Positions 11,312 to 18,144 of a stretch of DNA of 24,562 nucleotides are shown here, one piece after another. Source of the DNA: an uncultured Gemmiger sp. (GTDB taxonomy: Bacteria > Bacillota > Clostridia > Oscillospirales > Ruminococcaceae); the NCBI GenBank assembly GCA_934502625.1, contig CAKSUQ010000029.1:1-24562 (forward strand). Direction: 5' to 3'. A program made the translations under genes and the position numbers. How positions within the stretch are numbered: position 1 is the stretch's first letter; each line of letters starts with the position of its first letter. The notes beneath the pieces are model-generated. The model was not told the origin of the DNA. It did no database searches and was given only the letters and a program-made list of their open reading frames with translations.

Positions 11312-13087
11312 TTATTCCGTCGAAGTCTCCTCCGATGCGGGCGCTTCGGGGACGGGCGTCTCGGCGGCGGGGACTTCCGTGGGGGCTTGGGTGGGGGTAT
11401 CGGTCGGCGCTGCCGTGGGCGGTACTTCCGTTGGCGCGGCGGTGGGCGGTGGGGTCTCGACGGGCGCGGCAACGCGCGCCAGCTCAGCGTTGCAGACGGT
11501 GCAGCGGGTCACAAGGTCGCTGCCCTCCAGCTGGGCATTGCCGGGCGTGTGGGGTAGGAAAGACAGTTCCTCCTGCACCTGCTCGCCGCAGCCCGTGCAG
11601 GTGTAAACGCGGACGCCGGAGGATGTGCAGGTCGGCTCCTGCGTGATGACGCCGCCGTCGTAGGTGTGCTGATGGGCGGAGGCGTCGCTGCGGGTCGCGC
11701 CGCAGCCCTCGCGGCGGCAGGTGTAGACGATCTGCCCGTCGCGCTGCTCGCCCTCGTTCCAGTCATGGCCGAGGGCGGGAATCTCTTTTTCGATCGTGTC
11801 GTGGCAGATCGAGCAGATATACTTGGCCGAGCCAGCGGTCTCGCAGGTCGGCGCAACGCGGCCGTCCTCGCTCTCGACGTAGTTGTGTTCGTGCTCGGCG
11901 GCGGTGAAATGCGCCGTCAGCACGACGCCGCCCGCGTCGGCGTTCTGCGGCATCGTGAAGGCGATCGACGCGCTGCTGTAGCTGCCGCCGCAGCTGGCTG
12001 TCCACCCGGCGAAGGTGTAGCCCTCGTTCGGTACGGCGGTCACGGCGGCAGAGGTCGCGCCCTTCTTGACAAGCTGGCTCGTCGTGCCGGACAGCGTGCC
12101 GCCGCTCTCGGCGACAAATTCCAGCGGCACCTTCGCACCGCGCACGGCGATGGGGTCTTTCGTGATCAGGTTCGCGGGCACGCCGTCGGGCTGGGGAATG
12201 TCGCCCAGCGGCTGCGGGCGGCGATCTTCGGCAATATAGGCGTGGGTGCGCACATATTGGAAGTAGGCCGTCACCGCCGTCTGGGACAGATGCACGCCGT
12301 CCGACAGGGTGTAGTCCTTCTTCGCCCAGCCGGTCGCGTCGTCGCGCAGCACCTCGGCACTGTTCAGGAATTTGTAGCCGTTCTCCTCGCACATCGTGAC
12401 GAGGGCGGCGTTGTAGGCGTCGACCTGCGTCATCGTCAGGTTTGTGTTTTCACGCTGGTAGTCCAGCGGGGGGATGGCGCTGACGATGATGTCGGCATAC
12501 GGCCACGCGGTCTGGATGGCCTGAATGCCCTTCAGATAGCTGGCGATGTACTTTGTCGCGTCGGTGGATGAGCCGCCGAGGTTGTTCGTGCCGTAGCAGA
12601 TGATGATGCGCTTGGGCTTGAGCATCGCGACGGAATCCGGCACGGTGTGGGTCGCGGACGAGCCTTTGAATTTTTCGCATTGTAACGTTGTAATGGCGTC
12701 AACGCCCATGCTGACGACGCCGATGTTGTTGTCCAGCGTTGTGAACGCCTTGCCGCTCTCGTCGGCGTACATTGTGTAGCGCGCCGTGTTCGAGTCCCCG
12801 ATGAACAGCGTCTCATCAAGATAGCTGCGTCCCGCATCGGCGGTTTCGGGCAGCACGGTGCCAACCTCGGCGGCCTGCGTGGACGCAGCGGTGGGCGCGG
12901 GTGTGGCAGCCATCTCAGACGTGGCCGTCTCCGCCGTGGCGGGCGGGGTGGTATCGGGCTGCGCCGGGCGGGTCACGGCCACGCCGACGGCAATGAGTAC
13001 AGCGGCCAGCACTGCAGCGCCGCCGCCCAAGATCGCCCACTGGCGCTTTGTGAGCGCGGAAAAGTCCGGCAGGCGGGGAAGGTTCAT
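11312..13087 (-). CDS. Membrane-anchored extracellular SGNH/GDSL hydrolase with CxxC repeats and Pro/Thr tail
   Basis: A 591-residue surface protein. A short cytoplasmic start is followed by one membrane helix (about 17-39), an Ala/Thr/Pro linker (40-85) and an SGNH domain (about 90-285) with FIGDSN (Ser99), CYGTNN (165-169) and DGVH (Asp263, His266), the expected catalytic residues of esterases or acyltransferases acting on cell-wall or glycan acyl groups. Residues about 310-395 (EGYTFAGWTASC, TMPQNAD) resemble InlB-type/bacterial repeat beta domains. Next come three Cys-pair repeats (CSIC, TCTGC, CTVC, with GHDW), then a Thr/Pro/Ala tail (540-591) without LPXTG. GGAG precedes an adjacent GTG-ATG pair; ATG 13087 is chosen but GTG 13090 is equally possible. 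The true substrate is unknown. Confidence 0.85.
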   Translation of the reverse strand: MNLPRLPDFSALTKRQWAILGGGAAVLAAVLIAVGVAVTRPAQPDTTPPATAETATSEMAATPAPTAASTQAAEVGTVLPETADAGRSYLDETLFIGDSNTARYTMYADESGKAFTTLDNNIGVVSMGVDAITTLQCEKFKGSSATHTVPDSVAMLKPKRIIICYGTNNLGGSSTDATKYIASYLKGIQAIQTAWPYADIIVSAIPPLDYQRENTNLTMTQVDAYNAALVTMCEENGYKFLNSAEVLRDDATGWAKKDYTLSDGVHLSQTAVTAYFQYVRTHAYIAEDRRPQPLGDIPQPDGVPANLITKDPIAVRGAKVPLEFVAESGGTLSGTTSQLVKKGATSAAVTAVPNEGYTFAGWTASCGGSYSSASIAFTMPQNADAGGVVLTAHFTAAEHEHNYVESEDGRVAPTCETAGSAKYICSICHDTIEKEIPALGHDWNEGEQRDGQIVYTCRREGCGATRSDASAHQHTYDGGVITQEPTCTSSGVRVYTCTGCGEQVQEELSFLPHTPGNAQLEGSDLVTRCTVCNAELARVAAPVETPPPTAAPTEVPPTAAPTDTPTQAPTEVPAAETPVPEAPASEETSTE

Positions 13088-13126
13088 CACGGGACACTCC
13101 TTTAATTTTTAATAGGAACTACCGCT

Positions 13127-13156
13127 ATGATACACCATTTTGCCAAGCGGTGCAAA
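13127..13156 (-). promoter_or_regulatory. Candidate promoter of the SGNH hydrolase gene
   Basis: Minus-strand TTTGCA (13156-13151), 18-bp spacer, TATCAT (13132-13127), about 40 bp before the start codon. It is divergent to the promoter at 13204. Confidence 0.45.
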
Positions 13157-13180
13157 CGAAAACAGCAGGTTTTACAAATA

Positions 13181-13217
13181 TATCGAAAAACGATAAAAAA
13201 TACTTGCGAAACGATAT
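13181..13217. promoter_or_regulatory. Candidate operator: palindrome plus half-site over the DUF2975 operon promoter
   Basis: TATCG-AAAAA-CGATA (13181-13195) is a perfect palindrome. AAACGATA recurs as a direct repeat at 13188-13195 and 13210-13217, 22 bp apart (two turns), the second copy sitting between -35 and -10. This is the placement of a repressor site, and the small XRE protein encoded at 13731 is the obvious candidate. Binding is inference. Confidence 0.4.
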
Positions 13218-13232
13218 TCCCTGTGGTATACT
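13204..13232 (+). promoter_or_regulatory. Promoter of DUF2975-XRE-DUF4173 operon
   Basis: TTGCGA (13204-13209), 17-bp spacer, TATACT (13227-13232), predicted start near 13239, then GGGAGG at 13248-13253 before ATG 13260. Confidence 0.65.
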
Positions 13233-13259
13233 GACAGCATCATAACGGGAGGCGATACC

Positions 13260-13718
13260 ATGAAACCATTGTGGGATGACCGAAAAAGCATACTTCTGAC
13301 ACGCACCGTCGTGGCACTGGCCTTTGTGGGCAGCGTTGTCATGACGCTCTGCGGTCCGCGGCTGACGAACTGGATGGTATGGGCGCACGCGCTGCCGCCG
13401 CGCACCGAGCCTGTGCTGCTGGGGCTGGGCTATGTCTGCGCGGTGTTCGCGCTTGTCATGCTGGGCACGCTGTACAAGTTTTTGCGCCGCATCGAGGCGG
13501 GGGACATCTTTGTGGCGGCCAACGTGGCGGCTCTGCGGCGTATCAGCTGGTGCTGCGTCGGCGCGGCGGTGGTCTGCCTGCCTGCAGGTGTGGGTATCTA
13601 TCTGCCGTTTGCGTTTCTGGCGGTGGCGGCAGCGTTTATGGCGCTGATCGTCCGTGTGCTGAAAAACGCGTTTGAACAGGCCGTCCGGATGAAGGACGAG
13701 CTGGACTTAACGATTTAA
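13260..13718 (+). CDS. DUF2975 membrane protein
   Basis: A 152-residue integral membrane protein with four hydrophobic stretches (about 14-34, 52-70, 96-112, 116-132). The segment YKFLRRIEAGDIFVAANVAALRRISWCC and the ending KDELDLTI are typical of the DUF2975 family, which is usually encoded next to a small YozG-like HTH regulator, as here. The function is not known; by context it may sense a membrane state or modulate the partner regulator. Start ATG 13260 has GGGAGG 6 nt upstream. It is first in a three-gene operon, separated by 12 bp from the regulator. Confidence 0.85.
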   Translation: MKPLWDDRKSILLTRTVVALAFVGSVVMTLCGPRLTNWMVWAHALPPRTEPVLLGLGYVCAVFALVMLGTLYKFLRRIEAGDIFVAANVAALRRISWCCVGAAVVCLPAGVGIYLPFAFLAVAAAFMALIVRVLKNAFEQAVRMKDELDLTI

Positions 13719-13730
13719 GGGGGCGGCACG

Positions 13731-13943
13731 ATGCCCATTGTAGTGAATCTGGATGTGATGATGGCGCGCCGCCACAAAGGCGCGGGCGAGCTGGCCGAGG
13801 AGATCGGCATCACCCCGGCGAACTTGTCGATTTTGAAGAACAACAAGGCCAAAGCCGTGCGGTTTTCGACCTTGGAAGCGCTGTGCAAGGCCTTGGACTG
13901 CCAACCGGGGGATTTGTTGGAGTATGTGGAGGAGGAAAAATAA
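13731..13943 (+). CDS. Small XRE/Cro-CI-type HTH regulator (YozG-like)
   Basis: A 70-residue single-domain DNA-binding protein. MPIVVNLDVMMARRHKGAGELAEEIGITPANLSILKNNKAKAVRFSTLEALCKALDCQPGDLLEYV matches the compact HTH_26/YozG type throughout: helix 2-3 is about 19-37, and the Leu-rich closing helix about 46-55. The ribosome site is GGGGG 7 nt before ATG 13731. The stop TAA abuts the ATG of the next gene, so translation of the two is coupled. It probably controls its own operon, where a palindrome lies over the promoter; this is inferred, not shown. Confidence 0.88.
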   Translation: MPIVVNLDVMMARRHKGAGELAEEIGITPANLSILKNNKAKAVRFSTLEALCKALDCQPGDLLEYVEEEK

Positions 13944-15251
13944 ATGCTGTACGCGGTTTTGATGTACCCTTTAGCTTACCTCTACATCCGCGGGGTCGCG
14001 TTCCCGGTGGAATACCCTGCCTGGGGGATACCGGTTTTTGCCGTGCTGTTTCTCCTGTACACCGAGCTTGCCGCCCGCCGCGCCGGGCGCACGGCTGCGA
14101 AAGAAACGCCTGTCTGGGTGGGGTGCTGGCTGGCGCTGTCGGTGGCGCTGCCGTTGTTCGGCTATCAGCCGGAGCCGCTGGGGGTCTGGCAGGGGATGGT
14201 CTGGCACCTCTATGCCGTCTGGTACGTGCTGGCGCGCTGCGGGATGCTGGCGCAGGGGCGCAGCGGCAGTCTGGTGCTGCTCGACGCGCTGGCTGGACTG
14301 CTCCGCCTGCCGTTCGGCAATTTTTTCCTGCGCATTATCGAAGTTTTCAAGGCGCTGCGCGGCGGTCTGCACGGGCGCGGCCGGGTGCGCGGGCTGCTGC
14401 GCGCCCTCGCCACAGCGGTGCTGACGCTGGCCGTCTGCGGTGCGGCGTGGGGGCTGCTCTCGGCGGCGGACGCCAACTTTGCCGCATTGGGGCAGGGCGT
14501 GGCAGACTGGTGGAATACTCTTTTGAACAACGTACGTTTTGTCGATACAGCAATGTATTTTGTGCTCTCGCTGCCGGTGGGCGCGTGGCTGTACGGGCTG
14601 GTGTTCGGCGCGCTGCGCCGCACCGAGCCGCCCACGACAGCCGCCCAATGCACGGCGGCACTGGAGAAATGCCGCATCCTGCCGGGCATGACGGCCATCG
14701 TTGTGGTGGCGGCGCTCTGCGGTGTCTATGCGCTGTTCTTCGCCGTGCAGGCAGGGGAGTGGTTCGCCGCTGCACCCTTGGGGCTGAGCGCCCCGGATGC
14801 CGCCGCCTTCGCAGTGGACGGCTTTTGGGAGCTATTAAAGATCCTGCTGCTGGACTTCACGGTGCTGGCGGCGGTGCATTTCCTTGGCCGCGTGCCATTG
14901 CCAAAGGCACTGGCGGCAGTGTTCTGCGGCTTCGGCCTTGCCTTTGCGGCGCTGGCCGGGGCGAAGCTCGTCACCTACATGGATTTGTACGGCCTGACGC
15001 CCCGACGGGTCGTGGCCGGGTGGTTCTTGGGTGTGCTGACGGTCTGGGCGGTGCTGGTGCTGGTGCGGGTGTTCCGGCGCATCCCGGTGGCGCATATCGC
15101 GATTCTGGTGTTGGCCGTCAGCTTCGCGGTGCTGTCCTGCGTGAACATGAAACAGCGCATCATCGACGCAAATTTGGCGCGCGTCGAGGCTGGGGTGGAT
15201 GAGGAACCCGATTGGGGTGTGCTGTGGGAATGCGGGTATGAGGAAAACTGA
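13944..15251 (+). CDS. DUF4173/DUF4153-like polytopic membrane protein
   Basis: A 435-residue, very hydrophobic protein with about ten membrane helices. The stretch YGLTPRRVVAGWFLGVLTVWAVLVLVRVFRR followed by IPVAHIAILVLAVSFAVLSCVNMKQRIIDANLAR fits the C-terminal signature of DUF4173 (DUF4153-related) proteins of Firmicutes. No enzymatic motif is seen. The final residues (EEPDWGVLWECGYEEN) are acidic and look cytoplasmic. ATG directly follows the stop of the XRE gene, with GGAGG inside that gene's end. Function is unknown; the operon suggests a membrane-stress or envelope role, but that is only a guess from context. Confidence 0.75.
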   Translation: MLYAVLMYPLAYLYIRGVAFPVEYPAWGIPVFAVLFLLYTELAARRAGRTAAKETPVWVGCWLALSVALPLFGYQPEPLGVWQGMVWHLYAVWYVLARCGMLAQGRSGSLVLLDALAGLLRLPFGNFFLRIIEVFKALRGGLHGRGRVRGLLRALATAVLTLAVCGAAWGLLSAADANFAALGQGVADWWNTLLNNVRFVDTAMYFVLSLPVGAWLYGLVFGALRRTEPPTTAAQCTAALEKCRILPGMTAIVVVAALCGVYALFFAVQAGEWFAAAPLGLSAPDAAAFAVDGFWELLKILLLDFTVLAAVHFLGRVPLPKALAAVFCGFGLAFAALAGAKLVTYMDLYGLTPRRVVAGWFLGVLTVWAVLVLVRVFRRIPVAHIAILVLAVSFAVLSCVNMKQRIIDANLARVEAGVDEEPDWGVLWECGYEEN

Positions 15252-15255
15252 ATCA

Positions 15256-15281
15256 TAGGGGGGGATAAATCCCTCCCCTAC
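15256..15281. repeat. Short palindrome ending CCCCTAC
   Basis: TAGGGGGGGAT and ATCCCTCCCCTA form an imperfect stem around a single A. It carries one CCCCTAC end like the GTAGGGG repeat family and sits directly after the DUF4173 gene. Probably a short family member. Confidence 0.45.
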
Positions 15282-15285
15282 AAAC

Positions 15286-15325
15286 AAAGGAGCACTGAGC
15301 GGTAAAACTCAGTGCTCCTTTTGTA
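15286..15325. terminator. Bidirectional terminator between DUF4173 gene and galT
   Basis: AAAGGAGCACTGAG (15286-15299) and CTCAGTGCTCCTTT (15308-15321) form a perfect 14-bp stem with an 8-nt loop. On plus it is followed by TGTATT after the TTTT end of the stem; on minus the stem ends in TTT-GTAG. It sits between two convergent genes whose stops are at 15251 and 15326. Confidence 0.88.
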
Positions 15326-16909
15326 TTACACTTTCTTAAATCCCGCGCTCTGCATGAAACGCACAAACGCTTCTTGCCCGGCGGCGTCCTGCTTGAAAAC
15401 GCCCGCGTTCTCCAAAACATGACTGAACACGGTGCCAATTTCCGCCTTCACGGCCTTGTTGGCGTCCTGCGGCTTCATGTGGGTGCCGTACTTCGCAATC
15501 AGCTCGTCGATCCAGTCGGCATGCACGGCCAGCGTGTCGCCGGGCTCGCGGCTCGTGTTCGGGCGCTGCCCGGCCAGAATCTCCGCGATCTGCGCGCCCT
15601 GATCCTTCAGGCGGGCGGGCAAAATCGCCAGACCCATGACCTCGATGAGGCCGATATTTTCCTTTTTGATATTGTGGTATTCCTTATGCGGGTGGAAGAT
15701 ACCGTCGGGATATTCGTCGCTGGTACGGTTGTTGCGCAGCGCCAGATCGAGGATGAACCCGTCCGTCTCGTCGTAGTGCAAAATCGGCGTCACGGTGTTG
15801 TGCGGCGTGCCGTCGGTCTCGGCCAGAATGCCGACGCTCTCGTCGCTGTAGGCGCGCCATGCGCTCAGGATGTTGTTTGCCACGATCTGCATCTGCTGGC
15901 TGCTGCGGCCAACCAGACGCACGGCGGAAACAGGCCAGTTCAGGATGCCCGCCTTGACGCCGGGATAGCGAATATCCGTCATAGGCACGGCAATATCGGC
16001 CTTCTGCATCGGGAAGACATACCGCCCGCCCTGAAAGTGGCTGTGGCTCAGGATGCTGCCGCCGACGATGGGCAGATCAGCGTTGGAGCCGCAGGTGTAA
16101 TGCGGGAACTGCGCGACGAAGTCGAAAATCTCGGCCAGCGTCTGCTTGTTCATCTCCATGGGCTTGTGCTGATCATGCAGCATGATGCAATGTTCATGGA
16201 AGTAGGCGTAGGGGCTGTACTGCAGGTAGAACTGCTCCCCTGCAAGCGTGATGGGCACGATGCGGTGGGTCTGCCGCGCGGGGAAGTTGATGCGCCCAGC
16301 GTAGCCAATGTTCTCCTTGCAAAGCATGCAGGCGGGGTAGCCGGCCTTGGGCTGCAGGCGCTCCAGCGCGATGGTTTTGGGGTCTTTTTCGGGCTTCGTC
16401 AGGTTGATGGTGATCTCCAGCTCACCGTAGGGGGTGGCGGTGTTCCACTGGATGTTTTTGGCAATCTGCGCGGTGCGGATGTAGTTCGTGTCGACGCAGA
16501 GCTGATAGAACCAGTCGGTCGCGGCCTTGGCGCCGCGCTTGAGGTAGAGCTTGTGGAACTTTTTGCAGACCTCGCTCTCGCGGGGCATCAGCGCGCCCAT
16601 GAGGCGGGTCTCGAAGTTGATGCGGTACTGGTTCACCGCACCGTCCAGCAGCCCCTTCTGGGCAGCCAGCTCGACCATTTCGTCCAGCAGGGCGGCGGGG
16701 GTCTCCGGGTTTTCCTTCGGGGGCTTGGCCTCGCTGGGGGCGGCCAGCGCCAGCAGGTCAAGCAGAGTGTTGCGCGCTACCAGAATGTCGAGGTCTTTGA
16801 TGAGCTTGTGCTTGCGGCCAAAGCGCAGCAGACGCTCCACGTCCAGCGCCAGACGTGCGTCGCGCTGCTCCGGCGTCAGGGTCGAAATGTCCAATTCATT
16901 CTTTGCCAT
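15326..16909 (-). CDS. galT: UDP-glucose--hexose-1-phosphate uridylyltransferase, class II
   Basis: A Leloir-pathway enzyme swapping UMP between UDP-glucose and galactose-1-phosphate. With ATG 16909 (AGGAGGG 5 nt upstream) the protein has 527 residues, the usual size of the Firmicutes class II GalT. The catalytic HXHXQ is present as SHSHFQGG (His289, His291, Gln293), the middle His being the uridylylated residue. Also visible is PACMLCKENIGYAGR (193-206), with CX2C, and the substrate-side NFPARQTHRIVPI (208-220). A longer reading from 16963 is in frame but lacks a ribosome site. The gene lies downstream of a nucleotidyltransferase gene but has a terminator and candidate promoter in between, so it can be expressed separately. 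Confidence 0.95.
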   Translation of the reverse strand: MAKNELDISTLTPEQRDARLALDVERLLRFGRKHKLIKDLDILVARNTLLDLLALAAPSEAKPPKENPETPAALLDEMVELAAQKGLLDGAVNQYRINFETRLMGALMPRESEVCKKFHKLYLKRGAKAATDWFYQLCVDTNYIRTAQIAKNIQWNTATPYGELEITINLTKPEKDPKTIALERLQPKAGYPACMLCKENIGYAGRINFPARQTHRIVPITLAGEQFYLQYSPYAYFHEHCIMLHDQHKPMEMNKQTLAEIFDFVAQFPHYTCGSNADLPIVGGSILSHSHFQGGRYVFPMQKADIAVPMTDIRYPGVKAGILNWPVSAVRLVGRSSQQMQIVANNILSAWRAYSDESVGILAETDGTPHNTVTPILHYDETDGFILDLALRNNRTSDEYPDGIFHPHKEYHNIKKENIGLIEVMGLAILPARLKDQGAQIAEILAGQRPNTSREPGDTLAVHADWIDELIAKYGTHMKPQDANKAVKAEIGTVFSHVLENAGVFKQDAAGQEAFVRFMQSAGFKKV

Positions 16910-17063
16910 GATTACCCTCCTGTAGCGATGATTGCGGTGTGTTGCTTGTGTTGTATTAACCATACCGCCTTTTGCCTCAGCTTTCCATAGCGTTGTGTGT
17001 CAGCCTTTTGCAATTTTCAACCAAAAGCCCACGCACAGCCGCCGCAATTTTGTCTCTATTGTC

Positions 17064-17092
17064 ATTGTCGCATGTCGGCGGGGGATTGTCAA
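17064..17092 (-). promoter_or_regulatory. Candidate promoter of galT
   Basis: Minus-strand TTGACA (perfect, 17092-17087), 17-bp spacer, GACAAT (17069-17064). The start would be near 17057, giving a leader of about 148 nt. The -35 box overlaps the T-tract side of the upstream terminator. Confidence 0.5.
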
Positions 17093-17124
17093 CAAAAAAT
17101 CCCCTGCCGCAAAAACGGCAGGGG
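17091..17124 (-). terminator. Intrinsic terminator after the nucleotidyltransferase gene
   Basis: CCCCTGCCG (17101-17109) and CGGCAGGGG (17116-17124) pair over 9 bp with a 6-nt loop. On the minus strand it is followed by ATTTTTTGTT. It lies 12 bp past the stop codon. Confidence 0.88.
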
Positions 17125-17135
17125 AAACGAAAAAA

Positions 17136-18065
17136 TTATTTCTTCAGGTCGCTGAACAGGTGCTTCTGATACACACCGTCGGCCACCAGCTTGGCAAAGC
17201 TGTCGATGACGGTCTGCTTGTCCTCGGCGTAGGTGACGCCGAACCACTTGTCGTGGGTGGGCAGCACTTTGACGCTGACCTTGTCGGCGTGCAGCAGCTC
17301 GTCGATGTAGATGGGCAGCAGGTACTCGGCCTTCAGCGGGTTAGCGGGGGCGGTCTTCTCGAAGAACTCGACGAAGCCCGCGTCCAGCAGGTCGACGAAC
17401 TCCGGCGTCAGCGCCCACATATTCATCGAGACAAGGCTGTTGATGTCGATGCTCTTGCCGCCTGCGGCTGCGCCGTCGGCGGTCTTTTCGATGCCGCTGG
17501 TCTCCAGCACGCCGGTCAGGTAGTGGGCGTCGTTCATCTGGCAGATGCCGCGGGTGACTGCGCCGTTATCGCTCAGGGTGTTTTTCAGCACGAAGCCCGC
17601 CATGGCGAGGTCGCCCGGCTTGTCCGGGGTGTAGCCCTGCAAAAAGTCATGCAGCCGGACGAAAGCCTCCTTGCCGTAGTAGTCATCGGCGTTGATGACG
17701 GCGAACGGCTCCTTGAGGATGCCCTTGCAGGCCAGCACGGCCTGACCGGTGCCCCAGGGCTTCGTGCGGCCTTCCGGCACGGCATAGCCCTGCGGCACAT
17801 TCTCCAGCGCCTGAAACGCGTAGTCGATCTCGACGCCCAGCTCGGCGCAGATCTTCTCGATGCGGTCGCCGATGGCCTCCTTGAAGGCGTCCTCGATATC
17901 GTGGCGGATGATAAAGACGATCTTGTCGAAGCCGGCCTCGATGGCATCATGGATGGAATAATCCATGATGATCTCGCCGTTGGGGCCGACAGCCGCCAGC
18001 TGCTTGATGCCGCCGCCGAAGCGGGAGCCAATGCCGGCTGCCATGATTACCAGAGCAGTTTTCAT
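17136..18065 (-). CDS. Sugar-phosphate nucleotidyltransferase (likely UTP-glucose-1-phosphate type)
   Basis: A cytosolic NTP-transferase of 309 residues that should join a nucleotide to a sugar-1-phosphate. The N-terminal nucleotide loop is MAAGIGSRFGGGIKQL (8-23), with the expected Gly-rich loop, Arg and Lys. PWGTGQAVLACK (103-114) and VINADDYYG (122-130), with the metal-binding Asp, are also typical. Near galT, UTP-glucose-1-phosphate activity is a sensible guess, but the sequence differs from classical GalU and other sugars or NTPs are possible. Start ATG 18065 has AGGAGG 6 nt upstream. No promoter was identified; it may be read from the gene upstream or from the 79-bp gap, which holds a palindromic repeat. 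Confidence 0.85.
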   Translation of the reverse strand: MKTALVIMAAGIGSRFGGGIKQLAAVGPNGEIIMDYSIHDAIEAGFDKIVFIIRHDIEDAFKEAIGDRIEKICAELGVEIDYAFQALENVPQGYAVPEGRTKPWGTGQAVLACKGILKEPFAVINADDYYGKEAFVRLHDFLQGYTPDKPGDLAMAGFVLKNTLSDNGAVTRGICQMNDAHYLTGVLETSGIEKTADGAAAGGKSIDINSLVSMNMWALTPEFVDLLDAGFVEFFEKTAPANPLKAEYLLPIYIDELLHADKVSVKVLPTHDKWFGVTYAEDKQTVIDSFAKLVADGVYQKHLFSDLKK

Positions 18066-18111
18066 AATTTTCCTCCTAAATTACACCGTTGGTGTGTTGG
18101 TTCGTTGTTTT

Positions 18112-18138
18112 GTAGGGGGCGGCGTCCTCGACGCCCCG
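18112..18138. repeat. Single GTAGGGG palindromic unit, identical to 6248-6274
   Basis: These 27 bases, starting GTAGGGGGCGGCG, are an exact copy of the left unit at 6248. The core folds as GGCGTC-ctc-GACGCC. There is no inverted partner unit. It lies between the RING-like gene and the nucleotidyltransferase gene and could work as a hairpin that weakens read-through. Confidence 0.75.
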
Positions 18139-18144
18139 CACAGC

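Noticed and set aside
11312..11500. LPXTG sorting signal or lipobox on the SGNH protein
   Set aside because: The C-terminus is a Pro/Thr/Glu tail without LPXTG, hydrophobic segment or positive tail, and the N-terminal helix has no lipobox Cys; a simple N-terminal membrane anchor fits better.
15374..16990. 538-codon plus-strand frame over galT
   Set aside because: Antisense to galT, no supporting signals.
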